Below, piece after piece: positions 51,994 through 61,398 of a stretch of 64,000 nt of DNA. Below the pieces are notes generated by a model that worked only from the letters and a program-made list of their open reading frames with translations, had not been told where the DNA came from and did not search any database. Position 1 is the stretch's first letter. Every line of letters starts with the position of its first letter. Origin of the DNA: Actinoplanes octamycinicus (GTDB lineage Bacteria; Actinomycetota; Actinomycetes; Mycobacteriales; Micromonosporaceae); the NCBI RefSeq assembly GCF_014205225.1, contig NZ_JACHNB010000001.1, positions 8,847,501-8,911,500 of the forward strand, given 5' to 3'. The position numbers and the translations under genes were made by a program.

Positions 51994-53175
51994 TCACTTG
52001 TTGAGCGAGCAGGGAGAAAGGCCCTCGGCGTTCAGATTCGGCTTCGCGGCGGCACGGCCGATCGCGGTCTCCATCCGGTTGATCGTCGCGAAGCGCTTGT
52101 CCTGCAGCGGGCCGAGGATCGCGTTCTGGATGAAGTTCGGGCCGCCCTGGCCGACGGTGCTGGCCAGCCGCTTGTTCGCCTCCTGGATCTGGGTCTGCAG
52201 CAGCGCCAGGTTCCGATCGATCTCGGCCTGCGCGGACGCCGGGATCGCGACGTTGATCTTCACGTCCGGGCAGTTCACGGTCGGCGCGTTGGCGGCCGCC
52301 TCGGCCGGGTCCTGGGCCTGCACCGAGGTCTGCTCGGGCGCCGGGTTGCCGCCGCCGTTCTGGTTGAGCGTGCACGGCGACAGACCTTCGGCGTTCAGGT
52401 CCGGCTTGGCCGCGGCCCGGCCGATCGCGGTCTCCATCCGGTTGATGGCCGCGAACCGCTTGCCCTGCAGCGGGCCGAGAATCGCATTCTGAATGAAGTT
52501 CGCGCCGCCCTGGCCGACCGTGTCGACGAGCCGCTTGTTGGCTTCCTGGATCTGCGTGTTGAGCAGCGCCAGATTGCGCTCGATCTCGGCCTTGGCGGAG
52601 GCCGGAACGGCCGGGAGTTTGTCACCGACAGTCGGGCAGTTCACCGTCGGAACCCCGTTCGCCGCGCCATTGCCATTTCCTGCCGGGGCGCCCGTCGCGG
52701 CGGCCACCGCGGTCGGTTCCGGCGCCGCGTTTCCGCCGCCGTTCTGGTTCAGCGCGCACGTGGCGAGCGAGTCGACCGGCAGATTCGGCTTGGCCGCGAC
52801 GCGTCCGATGGAAATGGCGATCCGGTCGATCGTCGAGGCGCGTTTGTCCTTCAGCGGGCCGAGGATCGCGTTCTGGATGAAGTTGGGGCCGCCCTGCCCG
52901 ACGCTGCTGGCGAGCCGCTTGTTGGCTTCCTGGATCTGCGTGTTGAGCAGCGCCAGGTTCCGCTCGACCTCGGCCTTGGCCTTGGCCGGGATGGCCGGCA
53001 GCTGCGGCGCGACCTGCGGGCAGTTGACCGTGGGCACGGCGTCCGAGGTGGCCGCGTTCGCCACACCGAGGCCCACACCGGCCAGGACCACCGCGACGCC
53101 CGCGATGCCGGCGACCCGCCAGCGCCGGACGTTGGATCCTCCCGCGTTACCCCGGTAGCTCCGGTATCGCTTCAT
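51994..53175 (-). CDS. Secreted protein with three ~100-residue repeats
   Basis: Exported protein of 393 residues with an N-terminal basic stretch and a hydrophobic signal helix (about 19-42). It holds three repeats (about 48-149, 176-277 and 298-393), each starting PTVNCP, with a helical core ERNLALLNTQIQEANKRL and VGQGGxNFIQNAILGPL, and ending in Cys plus LNQNGGGN. Each repeat has two Cys about 87 residues apart (52/140, 180/268, 302/389), so one disulfide per repeat is likely. Asn/Gly/Pro linkers separate them. I recognise no family. The ATG has GGAGGGG upstream, and a CebR-like box lies 46 bases before it. Confidence 0.85.
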   Translation of the reverse strand: MKRYRSYRGNAGGSNVRRWRVAGIAGVAVVLAGVGLGVANAATSDAVPTVNCPQVAPQLPAIPAKAKAEVERNLALLNTQIQEANKRLASSVGQGGPNFIQNAILGPLKDKRASTIDRIAISIGRVAAKPNLPVDSLATCALNQNGGGNAAPEPTAVAAATGAPAGNGNGAANGVPTVNCPTVGDKLPAVPASAKAEIERNLALLNTQIQEANKRLVDTVGQGGANFIQNAILGPLQGKRFAAINRMETAIGRAAAKPDLNAEGLSPCTLNQNGGGNPAPEQTSVQAQDPAEAAANAPTVNCPDVKINVAIPASAQAEIDRNLALLQTQIQEANKRLASTVGQGGPNFIQNAILGPLQDKRFATINRMETAIGRAAAKPNLNAEGLSPCSLNK

Positions 53176-53220
53176 CTGTGTTGCCCCTCCGCTCGGACCG
53201 TGTTTCTCAATCCGTCCTTA

Positions 53221-53234
53221 CGGGAACGCTCCCA
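53221..53234. promoter_or_regulatory. CebR-like box upstream of the triple-repeat protein
   Basis: CGGGAACGCTCCCA matches the CebR operator at 12 of 14 positions. It lies 46 bases upstream of the ATG, a suitable place for repression. Confidence 0.5.
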
Positions 53235-53473
53235 GCGCGGATCGAACTAAAGGAAAACTTAAGGAATCGACCGCTGCGTTCTTAAGGTGCCGCTTATCAA
53301 GATCGCCGTTGACCAGCAGCAATTCTCGCGCTTGCAGGACTCTTTCCAGAAAAACCCTTTCCGGTACGACCGGAAGCCGCCACAACCGCACGCGATGGCC
53401 CCGTCACTGCCGGTGTTCCCACCGTTTTTCCGGGCCTCGTTGTCCCGATGGTCGTGTGTCAGACTCGGCCACC

Positions 53474-54190
53474 ATGAATCTGCCTCCCGAGGTCCGCGCG
53501 CTCACCCGCACCCGTCTCGACGCGAACTCCGCGGACTGGTATCTGGGTCAGGCCCGCCCGTCGATCGGCTACGAGGTGGCCGACGAGGGCTGGAGCGCGG
53601 TCGGCGGCGATCCGGCGGTGGCCGCCTTCGAGTGGCCCGCCTATCAGGGCGAGCCGATGCTGATGCTGGCCCAGATCGACTGCGAGGAGGCGGCCGACCT
53701 GCTCGGCGCCGACTGGCCGTTCCCGGACAGCGGCCGGCTGCTGTTCTTCCACGACGACGACTTCCGCGCTCCGTGGGGCGGCCCGGACGGCGACGACGGT
53801 TGCCGCGTCCTGCACGTCGCCGACACCCCGGTCGCGCCGCTCCCTGCCGGCCGCCGCACCATCGAGGTGCTGCCGCTCGATCCCGTCCCGCAGGCCACCC
53901 TGCCGAGCTGGGAGGACGGTATCAACCTGACGGCGCACGTGGCCGATCTCTCGGCGCTGCTCGACCTGCGGGAGGAACTGCGTCCGCTGCTCCCCACGCC
54001 GAGCCACCGCCTGCTCGGCCACCACGACAAGCTCGCCACCCCGGTCGACGGCCACCGCCCGCTGCTCCAGATCGAAGCCGTGGAGGGCACCGCCTGGGGC
54101 GAGGTGGTGGCCATCACCTTCTGGATCACCGACCCGGACCTGGCGAGCGGCAACCTCGCCAACGTCCGCCGCAGCTACGAGGTCGCCTGA
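53474..54190 (+). CDS. DUF1963/YwqG-like protein
   Basis: A 238-residue soluble protein of the DUF1963 (YwqG-like) family. Typical blocks are FEWPAYQGEPMLMLAQIDCEE, LLFFHDDDFRAPW, CRVLHV and HRLLGHHDKLATP. The family is widespread and of unknown function; it is often linked to protein-protein interaction loci. The ATG is chosen at the first Met of MNLPPEVRALTRTRLDAN; CAGACT lies 8 bases upstream. Its end overlaps the convergent gene by 16 bases. Confidence 0.85.
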   Translation: MNLPPEVRALTRTRLDANSADWYLGQARPSIGYEVADEGWSAVGGDPAVAAFEWPAYQGEPMLMLAQIDCEEAADLLGADWPFPDSGRLLFFHDDDFRAPWGGPDGDDGCRVLHVADTPVAPLPAGRRTIEVLPLDPVPQATLPSWEDGINLTAHVADLSALLDLREELRPLLPTPSHRLLGHHDKLATPVDGHRPLLQIEAVEGTAWGEVVAITFWITDPDLASGNLANVRRSYEVA

Positions 54191-54744
54191 CCCGGGCCGG
54201 TCAGCGGCGCGCTGATGACGAAGTGGCGGTCGATCGCCGCGGCCAGGGCATCCGCGTGCCCGCCCTGGCCGTTGGCGCGAGCCCAGGCCCGTAGCACGTC
54301 CAGGAAGGCGACCAGGTCCCGCTGCAGGCCGAGCAGCAGACGGCGCAGCTCGGCGCCGGTGACGTCGACGTGGTCGCCACGTCCCGGGGCGTCCTGCCAG
54401 ACCCGTAGGTGCCGGTCGAGGACCTGGACCCGGGGTTCCGGGGAGTGGCCGAGCCACGGGGACTCACCGGCCGCGACCTCTGCCCAGCAACGCCAGTCCT
54501 CCAGGCCGGCGCAGCAGCCCGGATGGACCGACATCCCGGTCACCGTGTCGTGCAGGGCGAGACCACCCTGAGCGATCAGCGTCTCGTCGGTCAGGATGGC
54601 ATCGACTCGTTCGGCGATCGGGTCGTCCGGGTTGATCCCGGCCAGCGCGCCGACGAAGAGTCCGGCGCGGTCGGCCGGGCAGTCGCCGTCCAGGTGGAGC
54701 CAGGTGAGGTCGTCCAGCTCGACGACGGCCCGCAGGGTGATCAC
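54175..54744 (-). CDS. Hypothetical protein
   Basis: A 189-residue soluble protein I do not recognise. It starts as a beta-rich segment (ITLRAVVELDDLTWLHLDGD), has a His/Cys-containing middle (VHPGCCAGLEDWRCWAEV) and ends with a helical stretch (LRRLLLGLQRDLVAFLDVL). The Cys/His cluster could bind metal. The GTG start has TAGATT 6 bases upstream and no ribosome site. It overlaps the convergent DUF1963-like gene by 16 bases. Confidence 0.7.
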   Translation of the reverse strand: MITLRAVVELDDLTWLHLDGDCPADRAGLFVGALAGINPDDPIAERVDAILTDETLIAQGGLALHDTVTGMSVHPGCCAGLEDWRCWAEVAAGESPWLGHSPEPRVQVLDRHLRVWQDAPGRGDHVDVTGAELRRLLLGLQRDLVAFLDVLRAWARANGQGGHADALAAAIDRHFVISAPLTGPGQATS

Positions 54745-54750
54745 GCCATC

Positions 54751-54756
54751 AATCTA
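54751..54756 (-). promoter_or_regulatory. -10 hexamer TAGATT, leaderless start
   Basis: On the minus strand TAGATT ends 6 bases before the GTG at 54744, the same box and spacing as at 48086. Confidence 0.55.
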
Positions 54757-54837
54757 GGTCTGCCCCGCCGATCGAACGAGTGCGCGGCTGAGTCCGGGTG
54801 GTGGCCGGCGTCGGCGGGACAGAACCTGGGGCGGCCG

Positions 54838-55089
54838 TCAGTGGGAGTGGTGGGCGAGGGCGCCGAGAAGCAGGGCGGCCGCGGCGAAGGGCAGCGGGAG
54901 CAGCCACTCCACGGCGCCGGAGCCGCCGTCCGGGTCGAGCGAGGTGACCCCCTCGATCCAGGTGGGGAACAGGGCGGCCAGGAACATCAGGGCGGCGCCG
55001 GCCGCGGCGAGGATCAGCCGCAGGCGGGCCGGGTGCGGCCGGCCCGGCGGGGATGGCGGGGCCGGCCGGGCTGGCGGGTCGCCGGTCAT
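54838..55089 (-). CDS. Small two-helix membrane protein
   Basis: An 83-residue protein with a Pro-rich N-terminus (PPARPAPPSPPGRPHP) and two transmembrane helices (about 24-44 and 61-80) around a loop with TWIEGVTSLDPDGGSGAVEW. Its ATG overlaps the stop of the large beta-propeller protein as ATGA, so the two are coupled. It may anchor or export the larger partner, which has no membrane segment; this is inference from context. Confidence 0.7.
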   Translation of the reverse strand: MTGDPPARPAPPSPPGRPHPARLRLILAAAGAALMFLAALFPTWIEGVTSLDPDGGSGAVEWLLPLPFAAAALLLGALAHHSH

Positions 55090-58000
55090 GGGCGGTCGGT
55101 GAGCTTGACGACGCGGGCGGCCAGCTGGGGCCAGCGGCGCACCAGTTCCCGGACGGAGTCCCGGGGCGAGACGGGCGGGCGGAGCGGCGGCTGGTCGTCG
55201 GCGGTCGAGGTGACGTACGCGAGCGGCAGCGCGAACCGGCCGGCCGGGGCGGCGGACAGGTCCACGTCGATGGACGTGCCGCGCGGCAGGTGACCGCCGA
55301 GCGGCACCGCGAGCCGCCGGCTCACCGCCCGCCAGCCGCCGGGGACGGCCGGGGACGCCCCGGTCAGGTAGTCGGCGATGCCGGTGACCGGCAGCTCCAT
55401 CAGCTCGTCCGGCGACCGGCCGCCGGCGCGCCAGAGCAGGGTGACCGCGGCCTCCCCGGCCGGCACCTCCCGGGCGTCGCGGTGGTGCGCCAGCACGTCG
55501 ACGGTGCAGGGTTCCCGGTAGACCACCCAGATCCGGTCCGCGGTGATCGCGGGCGGGACGACCAACTCGGTCAGGTCGGGTTCGCACGGGGCGGCGTCCG
55601 GCGCCAGGGGTGTCTGCCACGGCGCGCGGAAGACCGCCGGGGTACCGGACGGGTCGGTGGTCGGGTCCCCGGCGGCGGTCAGCCGGGTCCGGACGACCGC
55701 GTCCCACAACCGCTTGTCGATGACCGGCTCGGCGGGCGAGCCCAGCGAGGCCCGGTGCAGCGCGACCATGGTGTCCATCGTGTACGTCCAGAGGCCGTTC
55801 GCCACCACCCCCGGGTAGAGCCAGCGGAAGGCGGTCTGGAAGGTCCAGAGCCGGTGGTCGGGGGTCCGGCGGAACCAGTCGTCGAAGTCGGCGTAGCCGT
55901 CGGTGTCGCTGGGGATCTCGCCGGCGAACCGCGGGGGCCGCCCGGTGGCCGTCCAGCGGGGCCGGACCACGATGTCCGGGCTGCCGGTGAACTCGTCGTC
56001 CGGGGCGGGCGACCGGTACTCGGCCAGGTCGGACGCGGGCCAGGGGTCGGCGGCGGCGGCCGTCGCCCGGCGCCGGTCGTCGTGCGCGGTGGCCCGGATC
56101 CAGGTGTGCCGGCGGGCCGGGTGGGCGAGGTCGATCTCCCAGACGCCGCGGGACTGGAGGGCGGCCCGCAGCAGCCGCGGCGCGTCGGCGGTGTCCTCTT
56201 CCTCCTCGTCCTCCGGCGCGGTCCAGACGCTCAGGTCCTGGACGACCGCCCGGGGCAGCCCGGCGGTGTACTCGGTCCAGACGTGGCCGTTGTCGTCTCC
56301 CCGGACGCCGCGCCACACGCCGGTGGCCGTGCCGGCGAAGACGACCGCCGGGTCGGCCGGGTCCAGGACCACCGCGAACACCGGGTCGCGCGGCAGCAGC
56401 TGGTCGCGCAGCCCGGTGGGGCGGAACTCCCCGTCCCGGTGGTGCCAGAGCGTCTCCACCCCGGTCCCGGCGACGCCGGTGGTCGCCAGGTAGAAGTCCC
56501 GGGTGCCGGGCACCGCGCCGACGTCGGTCAGGATCGCGTCGCTGGGCAGCGGCGGCACGCCCGCCCGGAGCACCTGCCCGGACCAGATGTCGTTCTCCGG
56601 ATCCTCCTCGGTGTAGCGCACCAGCCCGCGCTCGTAGACCACCAGCAGCTCGGTCGTCGACGCCCACGACATGGTGACGACTCCGCGCAGCCCGGGGACC
56701 CCGAAGTCCGGGTCGTAGTGATGGCGGCCCTTCGGCGTCCAGCCGGCTCGCGGGTCCGCGGGCCGGCCGCGCTCCAGCGGCAGCACCCGCCAGGTGTTCG
56801 CACGCTCCTCGTCGAGGCCGATGTCGTCGGTCAGCCAGACCCGGTTGGTGCCGATCGCCAGCCGGGTGCGTAGCGGGCGGAAACCGGGGTCGGTGACGAC
56901 GGCGGCGCTGGAGTAGAAGGCCGAGGCCTGGCACTCGGCGTCCTCGAACTCACCGTCCCGCTCCGGGAACGAGGGCCGGCGCGGGGCTCGCTGCAACGGG
57001 TCGACGACCTTCGCCAGCGCCGACGCCCAGACGGCGTTGTACACCTGCCGGATCAACACCTGCGGCGCGGTCGGTACGAAGACCACCCCGCCGCCGTCCC
57101 CCTCCTGGATCAGCTCCCAGGTCGTGTCCCCGGACCGGACCGGCGTCCCGTTGTCCTGCACGCCCATCGCCACGAGCTGGCTGGACCGCGGATGCCCGCG
57201 GACGAAGTTCGGTTCCAGCACGGCGATCCCGTTGTTCGCCGAGCGGAACGAGTACACCTGCCCGGCCCGGTCCGACACGAACACCCCGCCGTCGCAGCCG
57301 GTCCACACCTGCCGTCGCGCCGGCGGGCCGGCCAGCCGGATCACGTGCACGTCCGGGTGCAGCGTGTTGCCGATCAGCCCCTGATGGACGGCGCCCGCCC
57401 CGCCACCGGTCAGGCCGGTCCGGGAGATCCCGGCGACCGGCGCCAGCCTGCGGCCGGTCCGCGCGGGGACCTCGAAGCAGTACAGCGCCGCGCAGTGGTC
57501 GCCGTGCCGCAGCCCCGGATCCAGCCCCGAGCCGCCGAGGTAGACCCGGTCCAGGTCGCCGCGGCTCTCCACCACCAGAGCCTGGTCGAAGTCGCGCTGC
57601 CCGCCCCACAGCATCTTCGGCACCCCGGCGATCCGGGTCGCCCGCGGCTGCTGTCCGGGCCGGGCGTCGATCCGCCACAGCGCCGGCTTCTTGTCCTCCT
57701 CCCGGACGATCTCGCCCAGCAGGTAGAACCGGTCGGGTCCGGCCACCGCGAGGCTGCCGATCCCCTCGCGCCGGGCGTCCGCCGGCATCGGCAGCGTGAT
57801 CTCCCCCGACTGGCCCGGCTCGATCAGCGCGCCGTCGACCAGGAGCACGAAGAGCCGGCCGTCCGGGAGCCACACCGCGTCGCAGGCGGGCCGGCCGACC
57901 AGGGGCCGCCAGGCGTAGCCGCCGTCGCGCTCGCCGAGGAACGCCCCGGCGGTGCTGCAGGCGAGCACCGTGTCGCCGTCCCCGCCGGGCGTCGCCGACG

Positions 58001-58583
58001 GGTCGCGGACCAGCCGGTACAGCGCCTGGCCAGCGAACACACCGCGGCCGCTGCGCGCCCAGGGCCGCCCGGTGACCGGGCCGGTCGCGGCGAGCACGCC
58101 GACGCCGCCCATGCTGCTGGCGAACGCGTTGTCGACCGGTATCTCCTCGCCGGTGCCGACCAGGACCACATCCGACTCGGCGCTCTCCCCGAACGCGACG
58201 AGCAGGCAGCCGCACACCTGGGCGTTGGTCGGGCCACCGGGCGCGCGGACGACGCCGCCGTCGACCGAGGCCCAGGTCGCTCCGCCGTCGCCGGTGTACC
58301 AGACGCCGCCCTTGGCGCTGGCCGCGTAGGCCCGACGGCCGGTCGGAGCGACGGCCAGGTCCCGGATCCGGCCGGTGACCCGGGGATGGTCGACGGCCTG
58401 GCCCTTGCGGACGACCGACGGGCCGATCGGGACCCAGCGGGCGCCGTCGTCGGCGGGTGGCTGGCGGGTGGCCATCGCCTCGTCCAGGGCAGCCTGATCG
58501 AGACCGGACTGCTGGCGGCCGACGTAGGCGGCGCGGCGCAGGGCTCGGCCCCGCTTCCCTCGCCGGCGCTGCTCACGGTCCAT
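55086..58583 (-). CDS. Large BNR/sortilin-like beta-propeller protein
   Basis: A 1165-residue protein without signal peptide. After a basic N-terminus (MDREQRRRGKRGRALRRAAY) the first two thirds contain Asp-box-type repeats (VWYTGDGGATWASVDGG) and blades such as PRVTGRIRDLAVAPTGRRAY, VFVSDRAGQVYSFRSANNG and VFAVVLDPADPAVVFAGTATG, typical of VPS10/BNR propellers, probably two of them. The C-terminal third (from about residue 790) is a separate region with FDDWFRRTPDHRLWTFQTAFRW and a final beta-rich domain. No sialidase active-site set is identified. The ATG at 58583 is chosen over an upstream extension that lacks a plausible start. Confidence 0.75.
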   Translation of the reverse strand: MDREQRRRGKRGRALRRAAYVGRQQSGLDQAALDEAMATRQPPADDGARWVPIGPSVVRKGQAVDHPRVTGRIRDLAVAPTGRRAYAASAKGGVWYTGDGGATWASVDGGVVRAPGGPTNAQVCGCLLVAFGESAESDVVLVGTGEEIPVDNAFASSMGGVGVLAATGPVTGRPWARSGRGVFAGQALYRLVRDPSATPGGDGDTVLACSTAGAFLGERDGGYAWRPLVGRPACDAVWLPDGRLFVLLVDGALIEPGQSGEITLPMPADARREGIGSLAVAGPDRFYLLGEIVREEDKKPALWRIDARPGQQPRATRIAGVPKMLWGGQRDFDQALVVESRGDLDRVYLGGSGLDPGLRHGDHCAALYCFEVPARTGRRLAPVAGISRTGLTGGGAGAVHQGLIGNTLHPDVHVIRLAGPPARRQVWTGCDGGVFVSDRAGQVYSFRSANNGIAVLEPNFVRGHPRSSQLVAMGVQDNGTPVRSGDTTWELIQEGDGGGVVFVPTAPQVLIRQVYNAVWASALAKVVDPLQRAPRRPSFPERDGEFEDAECQASAFYSSAAVVTDPGFRPLRTRLAIGTNRVWLTDDIGLDEERANTWRVLPLERGRPADPRAGWTPKGRHHYDPDFGVPGLRGVVTMSWASTTELLVVYERGLVRYTEEDPENDIWSGQVLRAGVPPLPSDAILTDVGAVPGTRDFYLATTGVAGTGVETLWHHRDGEFRPTGLRDQLLPRDPVFAVVLDPADPAVVFAGTATGVWRGVRGDDNGHVWTEYTAGLPRAVVQDLSVWTAPEDEEEEDTADAPRLLRAALQSRGVWEIDLAHPARRHTWIRATAHDDRRRATAAAADPWPASDLAEYRSPAPDDEFTGSPDIVVRPRWTATGRPPRFAGEIPSDTDGYADFDDWFRRTPDHRLWTFQTAFRWLYPGVVANGLWTYTMDTMVALHRASLGSPAEPVIDKRLWDAVVRTRLTAAGDPTTDPSGTPAVFRAPWQTPLAPDAAPCEPDLTELVVPPAITADRIWVVYREPCTVDVLAHHRDAREVPAGEAAVTLLWRAGGRSPDELMELPVTGIADYLTGASPAVPGGWRAVSRRLAVPLGGHLPRGTSIDVDLSAAPAGRFALPLAYVTSTADDQPPLRPPVSPRDSVRELVRRWPQLAARVVKLTDRP

Positions 58584-58715
58584 AACGGAACGGTTCGCGC
58601 CGGGCCGGGGGCGTGTCAATGGCCCGGCTGGGACGCGACACGAGGATCCCCCGCCCGCGCCGGAGACTTCGTGGTGCGGGCGGGTGCTCACCGCGTACGA
58701 AAAACGGGTGTTGAT

Positions 58716-59996
58716 CTATGCGAGGGAGAGGCGGCCCGCGCCGGAGCGGGCGTTGACCACCGCGGGCACCTGCGCGGTCGGGGTGAGCGGGCCGGGCCGC
58801 AGAGCCGGCGTCCAGCCGGCGTCGGTGGCCAGGTCCGGGTCGTGGGTGGCGTTGTACTCGGCCAGCAGGTTCACCTCGGTGATCCCGCCGGTGCCGACCC
58901 GGGTGAGGGTGCCCTTCTCGGTCATCCCGGTGCCGCCCCAGTGGTAGACCACCGTGTCGAGCGGGATGTCGGCGCTGCGCAGGAAGAAGTTGTTCTCCGC
59001 GTAGATCGCCGAGTAGACGCCGACACCCCAGGAGTACTGGTAGGTGTCCTCGTCGGTGGCGTAGTAGTAGTTGTCGTAGACGTCGACCTGTCCGAACCGG
59101 ACACGCGGGACCCGCTGGCCGGTGTTGGCGAACTTGTTGTGGTGGATCGTGACGCGGAGCTTGCCGACGTCCGCGCCGACCGTGTTGGTGGACCCGATCA
59201 GCATCGTCTTGTCGTGTTCCTGGAACACGTTGTAGGAGACGGTCACCAGGTCCGAGGCCCGGATCACGTCGAATGCGCCGTCGTGCACCTGGTAGGGCCG
59301 GCCGTAGTACAGCGGCTGGGCGGCGTCCACGTTGTCGCCGTCGCTGAACGTGTTGTGGTCCGCCCAGACATGGGTGGAACCGGTCAGCGTGACCAGGTCG
59401 TAGGCGGAGTTCCAGTTGCCGGCCGAGCCGTCGGTCGGATCCCAGAGCGGGAAGCAGTCGGCCGCGTCCTCCAGCCGCAGATTGCGGATGATCACGTTGT
59501 CCGCGCCGGACACCAGCAGGTTGAGCCCGACCAGCCGGGCGTTGGCCAGGCCGAAGATGGTGGTGTTGGACGGCACCTTGAGCTGGACGTCGGCCGCCTG
59601 GTTCTTGGCGGACCGGACCCGGGCGTCCTCGAGCGGACCGGCCGGCTTCGTGGTGACGCCCTGGTAGGCGGCCAGGAACGCGTCCAGCGAATAGTCCGGG
59701 TCGGCGTAGGAGGCGCAGTCGCCGTTCGGCCGGAGGGTGCCGGCGACCAGCACGATCCGGGGAGCGGTGTCGGCCGGGTTCAACGCGGCGGCGAGTTCGT
59801 CGCGGGTGCGCACCACGTGGACGTGGTCGTCCGCGGCGGCCGAGCCGCCGGTGGTGCCCGATCCCCAGCCGTCGTTCGCGGGGAGGACTTCCCGGGCGGC
59901 GGCGGGGACGGTGACGGCGGTGGCGGAGGCGGGGACGGTGGCGACGCCGGCGAGGAGGAGACCGGACGTCACCGCGAGAGCGGTTCTTCGCAGCAT
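58716..59996 (-). CDS. Secreted pectate lyase (PL1)
   Basis: Exported polysaccharide lyase of 426 residues that cleaves polygalacturonate by beta-elimination. A signal peptide (about 1-26, ATVPASATA) is followed by the parallel beta-helix. PL1 landmarks are the DNVIIRNLRLEDAADCFPLW strand, WADHNTFSDGD (calcium-binding Asp), the Lys of HDKTMLIGSTN, and VRFGQVDVYDNYYY with the catalytic Arg region RVPRVRFG. It is the last gene of a uronate operon, 12 bases after the cupin stop. GGAGAG precedes the ATG. Confidence 0.93.
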   Translation of the reverse strand: MLRRTALAVTSGLLLAGVATVPASATAVTVPAAAREVLPANDGWGSGTTGGSAAADDHVHVVRTRDELAAALNPADTAPRIVLVAGTLRPNGDCASYADPDYSLDAFLAAYQGVTTKPAGPLEDARVRSAKNQAADVQLKVPSNTTIFGLANARLVGLNLLVSGADNVIIRNLRLEDAADCFPLWDPTDGSAGNWNSAYDLVTLTGSTHVWADHNTFSDGDNVDAAQPLYYGRPYQVHDGAFDVIRASDLVTVSYNVFQEHDKTMLIGSTNTVGADVGKLRVTIHHNKFANTGQRVPRVRFGQVDVYDNYYYATDEDTYQYSWGVGVYSAIYAENNFFLRSADIPLDTVVYHWGGTGMTEKGTLTRVGTGGITEVNLLAEYNATHDPDLATDAGWTPALRPGPLTPTAQVPAVVNARSGAGRLSLA

Positions 59997-60008
59997 GAGC
60001 TCTCCGAT

Positions 60009-60344
60009 TCAGGGAACGGGTTCCAGATGCATCCAGGTGAAGACCAGCGGATCGGCGCCCCGGCTGATCAGGTGATGGTCCTCGCCCGGTTCGAACACCA
60101 CGACGTCACCGGCGGAGAACTGATCGACCTCGGCGCCCTCGATCTCGATGGCGCCGCTGCCCTGCACGATGACGAAGACCTCGGGAACGGTGTGCACGTG
60201 CCGGCCGGGCTCGTCGTGGGTGCGGAAGCCGGGCTGGGCATAGACCCGGAAACCGCCTTTCTGTACGACGTGACCGGGCAGGACGCTGGTGAAGGTGGCT
60301 CCCCGGTGGTGGTCCTCCAGGTCAGCCACGGTCAGCTTGCGCAT
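60009..60344 (-). CDS. Cupin-domain protein (possible KdgF-like)
   Basis: A 111-residue single-domain cupin. Metal-site motifs are GRHVHTVPEVFVIVQG (two His and a Glu) and FSAGDVVVFEPGEDHHLIS (third His). It is encoded between an oxidoreductase and a pectate lyase. Small cupins in such loci (KdgF type) open the unsaturated uronates released by lyases, so the same role is likely here. Its start overlaps the upstream gene by 23 bases. Confidence 0.85.
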   Translation of the reverse strand: MRKLTVADLEDHHRGATFTSVLPGHVVQKGGFRVYAQPGFRTHDEPGRHVHTVPEVFVIVQGSGAIEIEGAEVDQFSAGDVVVFEPGEDHHLISRGADPLVFTWMHLEPVP

Positions 60345-61398
60345 GGGCGAGGGTTCCTTTCTGCGGCGGGACCGCCCAGGGGAGGTCCATCTCGGACGGC
60401 AGGAGGCCGGTGGCGGCGACCTGCCGGACGAGTGCGTCGGCGCCGGGCAGGATCCGGCCGCCGCCGTCGGGATGGGGTTCTGTCGCGCCGATCAGCGCCG
60501 GCGGCGGGGACGCCACGATCGCCTCGGCGACCGCGGTGAAGGTCCGGGTCCGGTCCAGCGGGACGATCAGCGGATCGCCGCTGAGCAGGTTGCCCAGGAG
60601 CCCGGCTCGTCCCGGTATTTCGCGAAATGCTGGGTCGTCGGCGAGCCGCACGCGATCCGTCGGGTATTCCAGGACGTTCTCGCCGGCCCGGATCTCGCCC
60701 GCGACGAACATCGCCGACGCGAGCGTCACCGCGATGGTGATCGTCCGGCCGTCGACCCCGCTCAGCCGCAGGAACGTGGTGTCGTCGGTCTGGATGTCCC
60801 GGGTCCGGTACCGCTCCAGCTCCATCGTCACCGGCTCGAACCCGTCCGCCACCGCCAGCGCCTGCATCAGCGCGTGCGCGAACGGGTTGACCAGCGCCCC
60901 GTCGAAGGCCGCCTGCCGGCCGGCCCACGGCGCCCGCCGGTAGTAGCTGTCCGGCCGCCACCAGGCGCCGGCCGCCGACACGTGTTCCGCATCGGACACC
61001 GCCGCCTGGAAGGTGGCGAGCGCCGCCGAACCCAGCGCCTGGAACCCCACCTGGCAGCGCCGCCCGCTGTCCCGGACCGCCGCCGCGAGGGTCTCGTGCT
61101 CGGCCAGGGAGACCACCGGCGGCTTCTCCAGGAGCAGGTCGGCCCCGGCGGCCAGGCAGTCCAGCGCGAGCGGGAGATGGGTGTGCGGCGGCGTACAGAT
61201 GATCACCGCGTCCGGACCGGCCGCGGTGAGCATCGCCCGGTGGTCGTCGAAGAACGGCACCCCCGGTTCGGGTTCGACCGCGTTGCGGTCGCAGAGCGCC
61301 GCGATCTCCAGGAGGCCACGACCAGCAAGATCTTTCAGCGTACGACGGTGCGAGTGCCCGTGGCCGCCCGCGCCGATCAGCGCCACCCGGGGGGTCAT
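60322..61398 (-). CDS. Gfo/Idh/MocA-family oxidoreductase
   Basis: NAD(P)-dependent sugar dehydrogenase of 358 residues. The Rossmann motif is ALIGAGGHGHSH, followed by VIICTPPHTHLPLALDCLAAG and the EKPP motif with the family Lys. The C-terminal domain includes FDGALVNPFAHALMQAL. It is coupled to the uxuB-like gene by ATGA and overlaps the cupin gene by 23 bases. In a pectin operon it may reduce or oxidise a uronate-derived sugar; the substrate is not readable. Confidence 0.88.
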   Translation of the reverse strand: MTPRVALIGAGGHGHSHRRTLKDLAGRGLLEIAALCDRNAVEPEPGVPFFDDHRAMLTAAGPDAVIICTPPHTHLPLALDCLAAGADLLLEKPPVVSLAEHETLAAAVRDSGRRCQVGFQALGSAALATFQAAVSDAEHVSAAGAWWRPDSYYRRAPWAGRQAAFDGALVNPFAHALMQALAVADGFEPVTMELERYRTRDIQTDDTTFLRLSGVDGRTITIAVTLASAMFVAGEIRAGENVLEYPTDRVRLADDPAFREIPGRAGLLGNLLSGDPLIVPLDRTRTFTAVAEAIVASPPPALIGATEPHPDGGGRILPGADALVRQVAATGLLPSEMDLPWAVPPQKGTLAHAQADRG

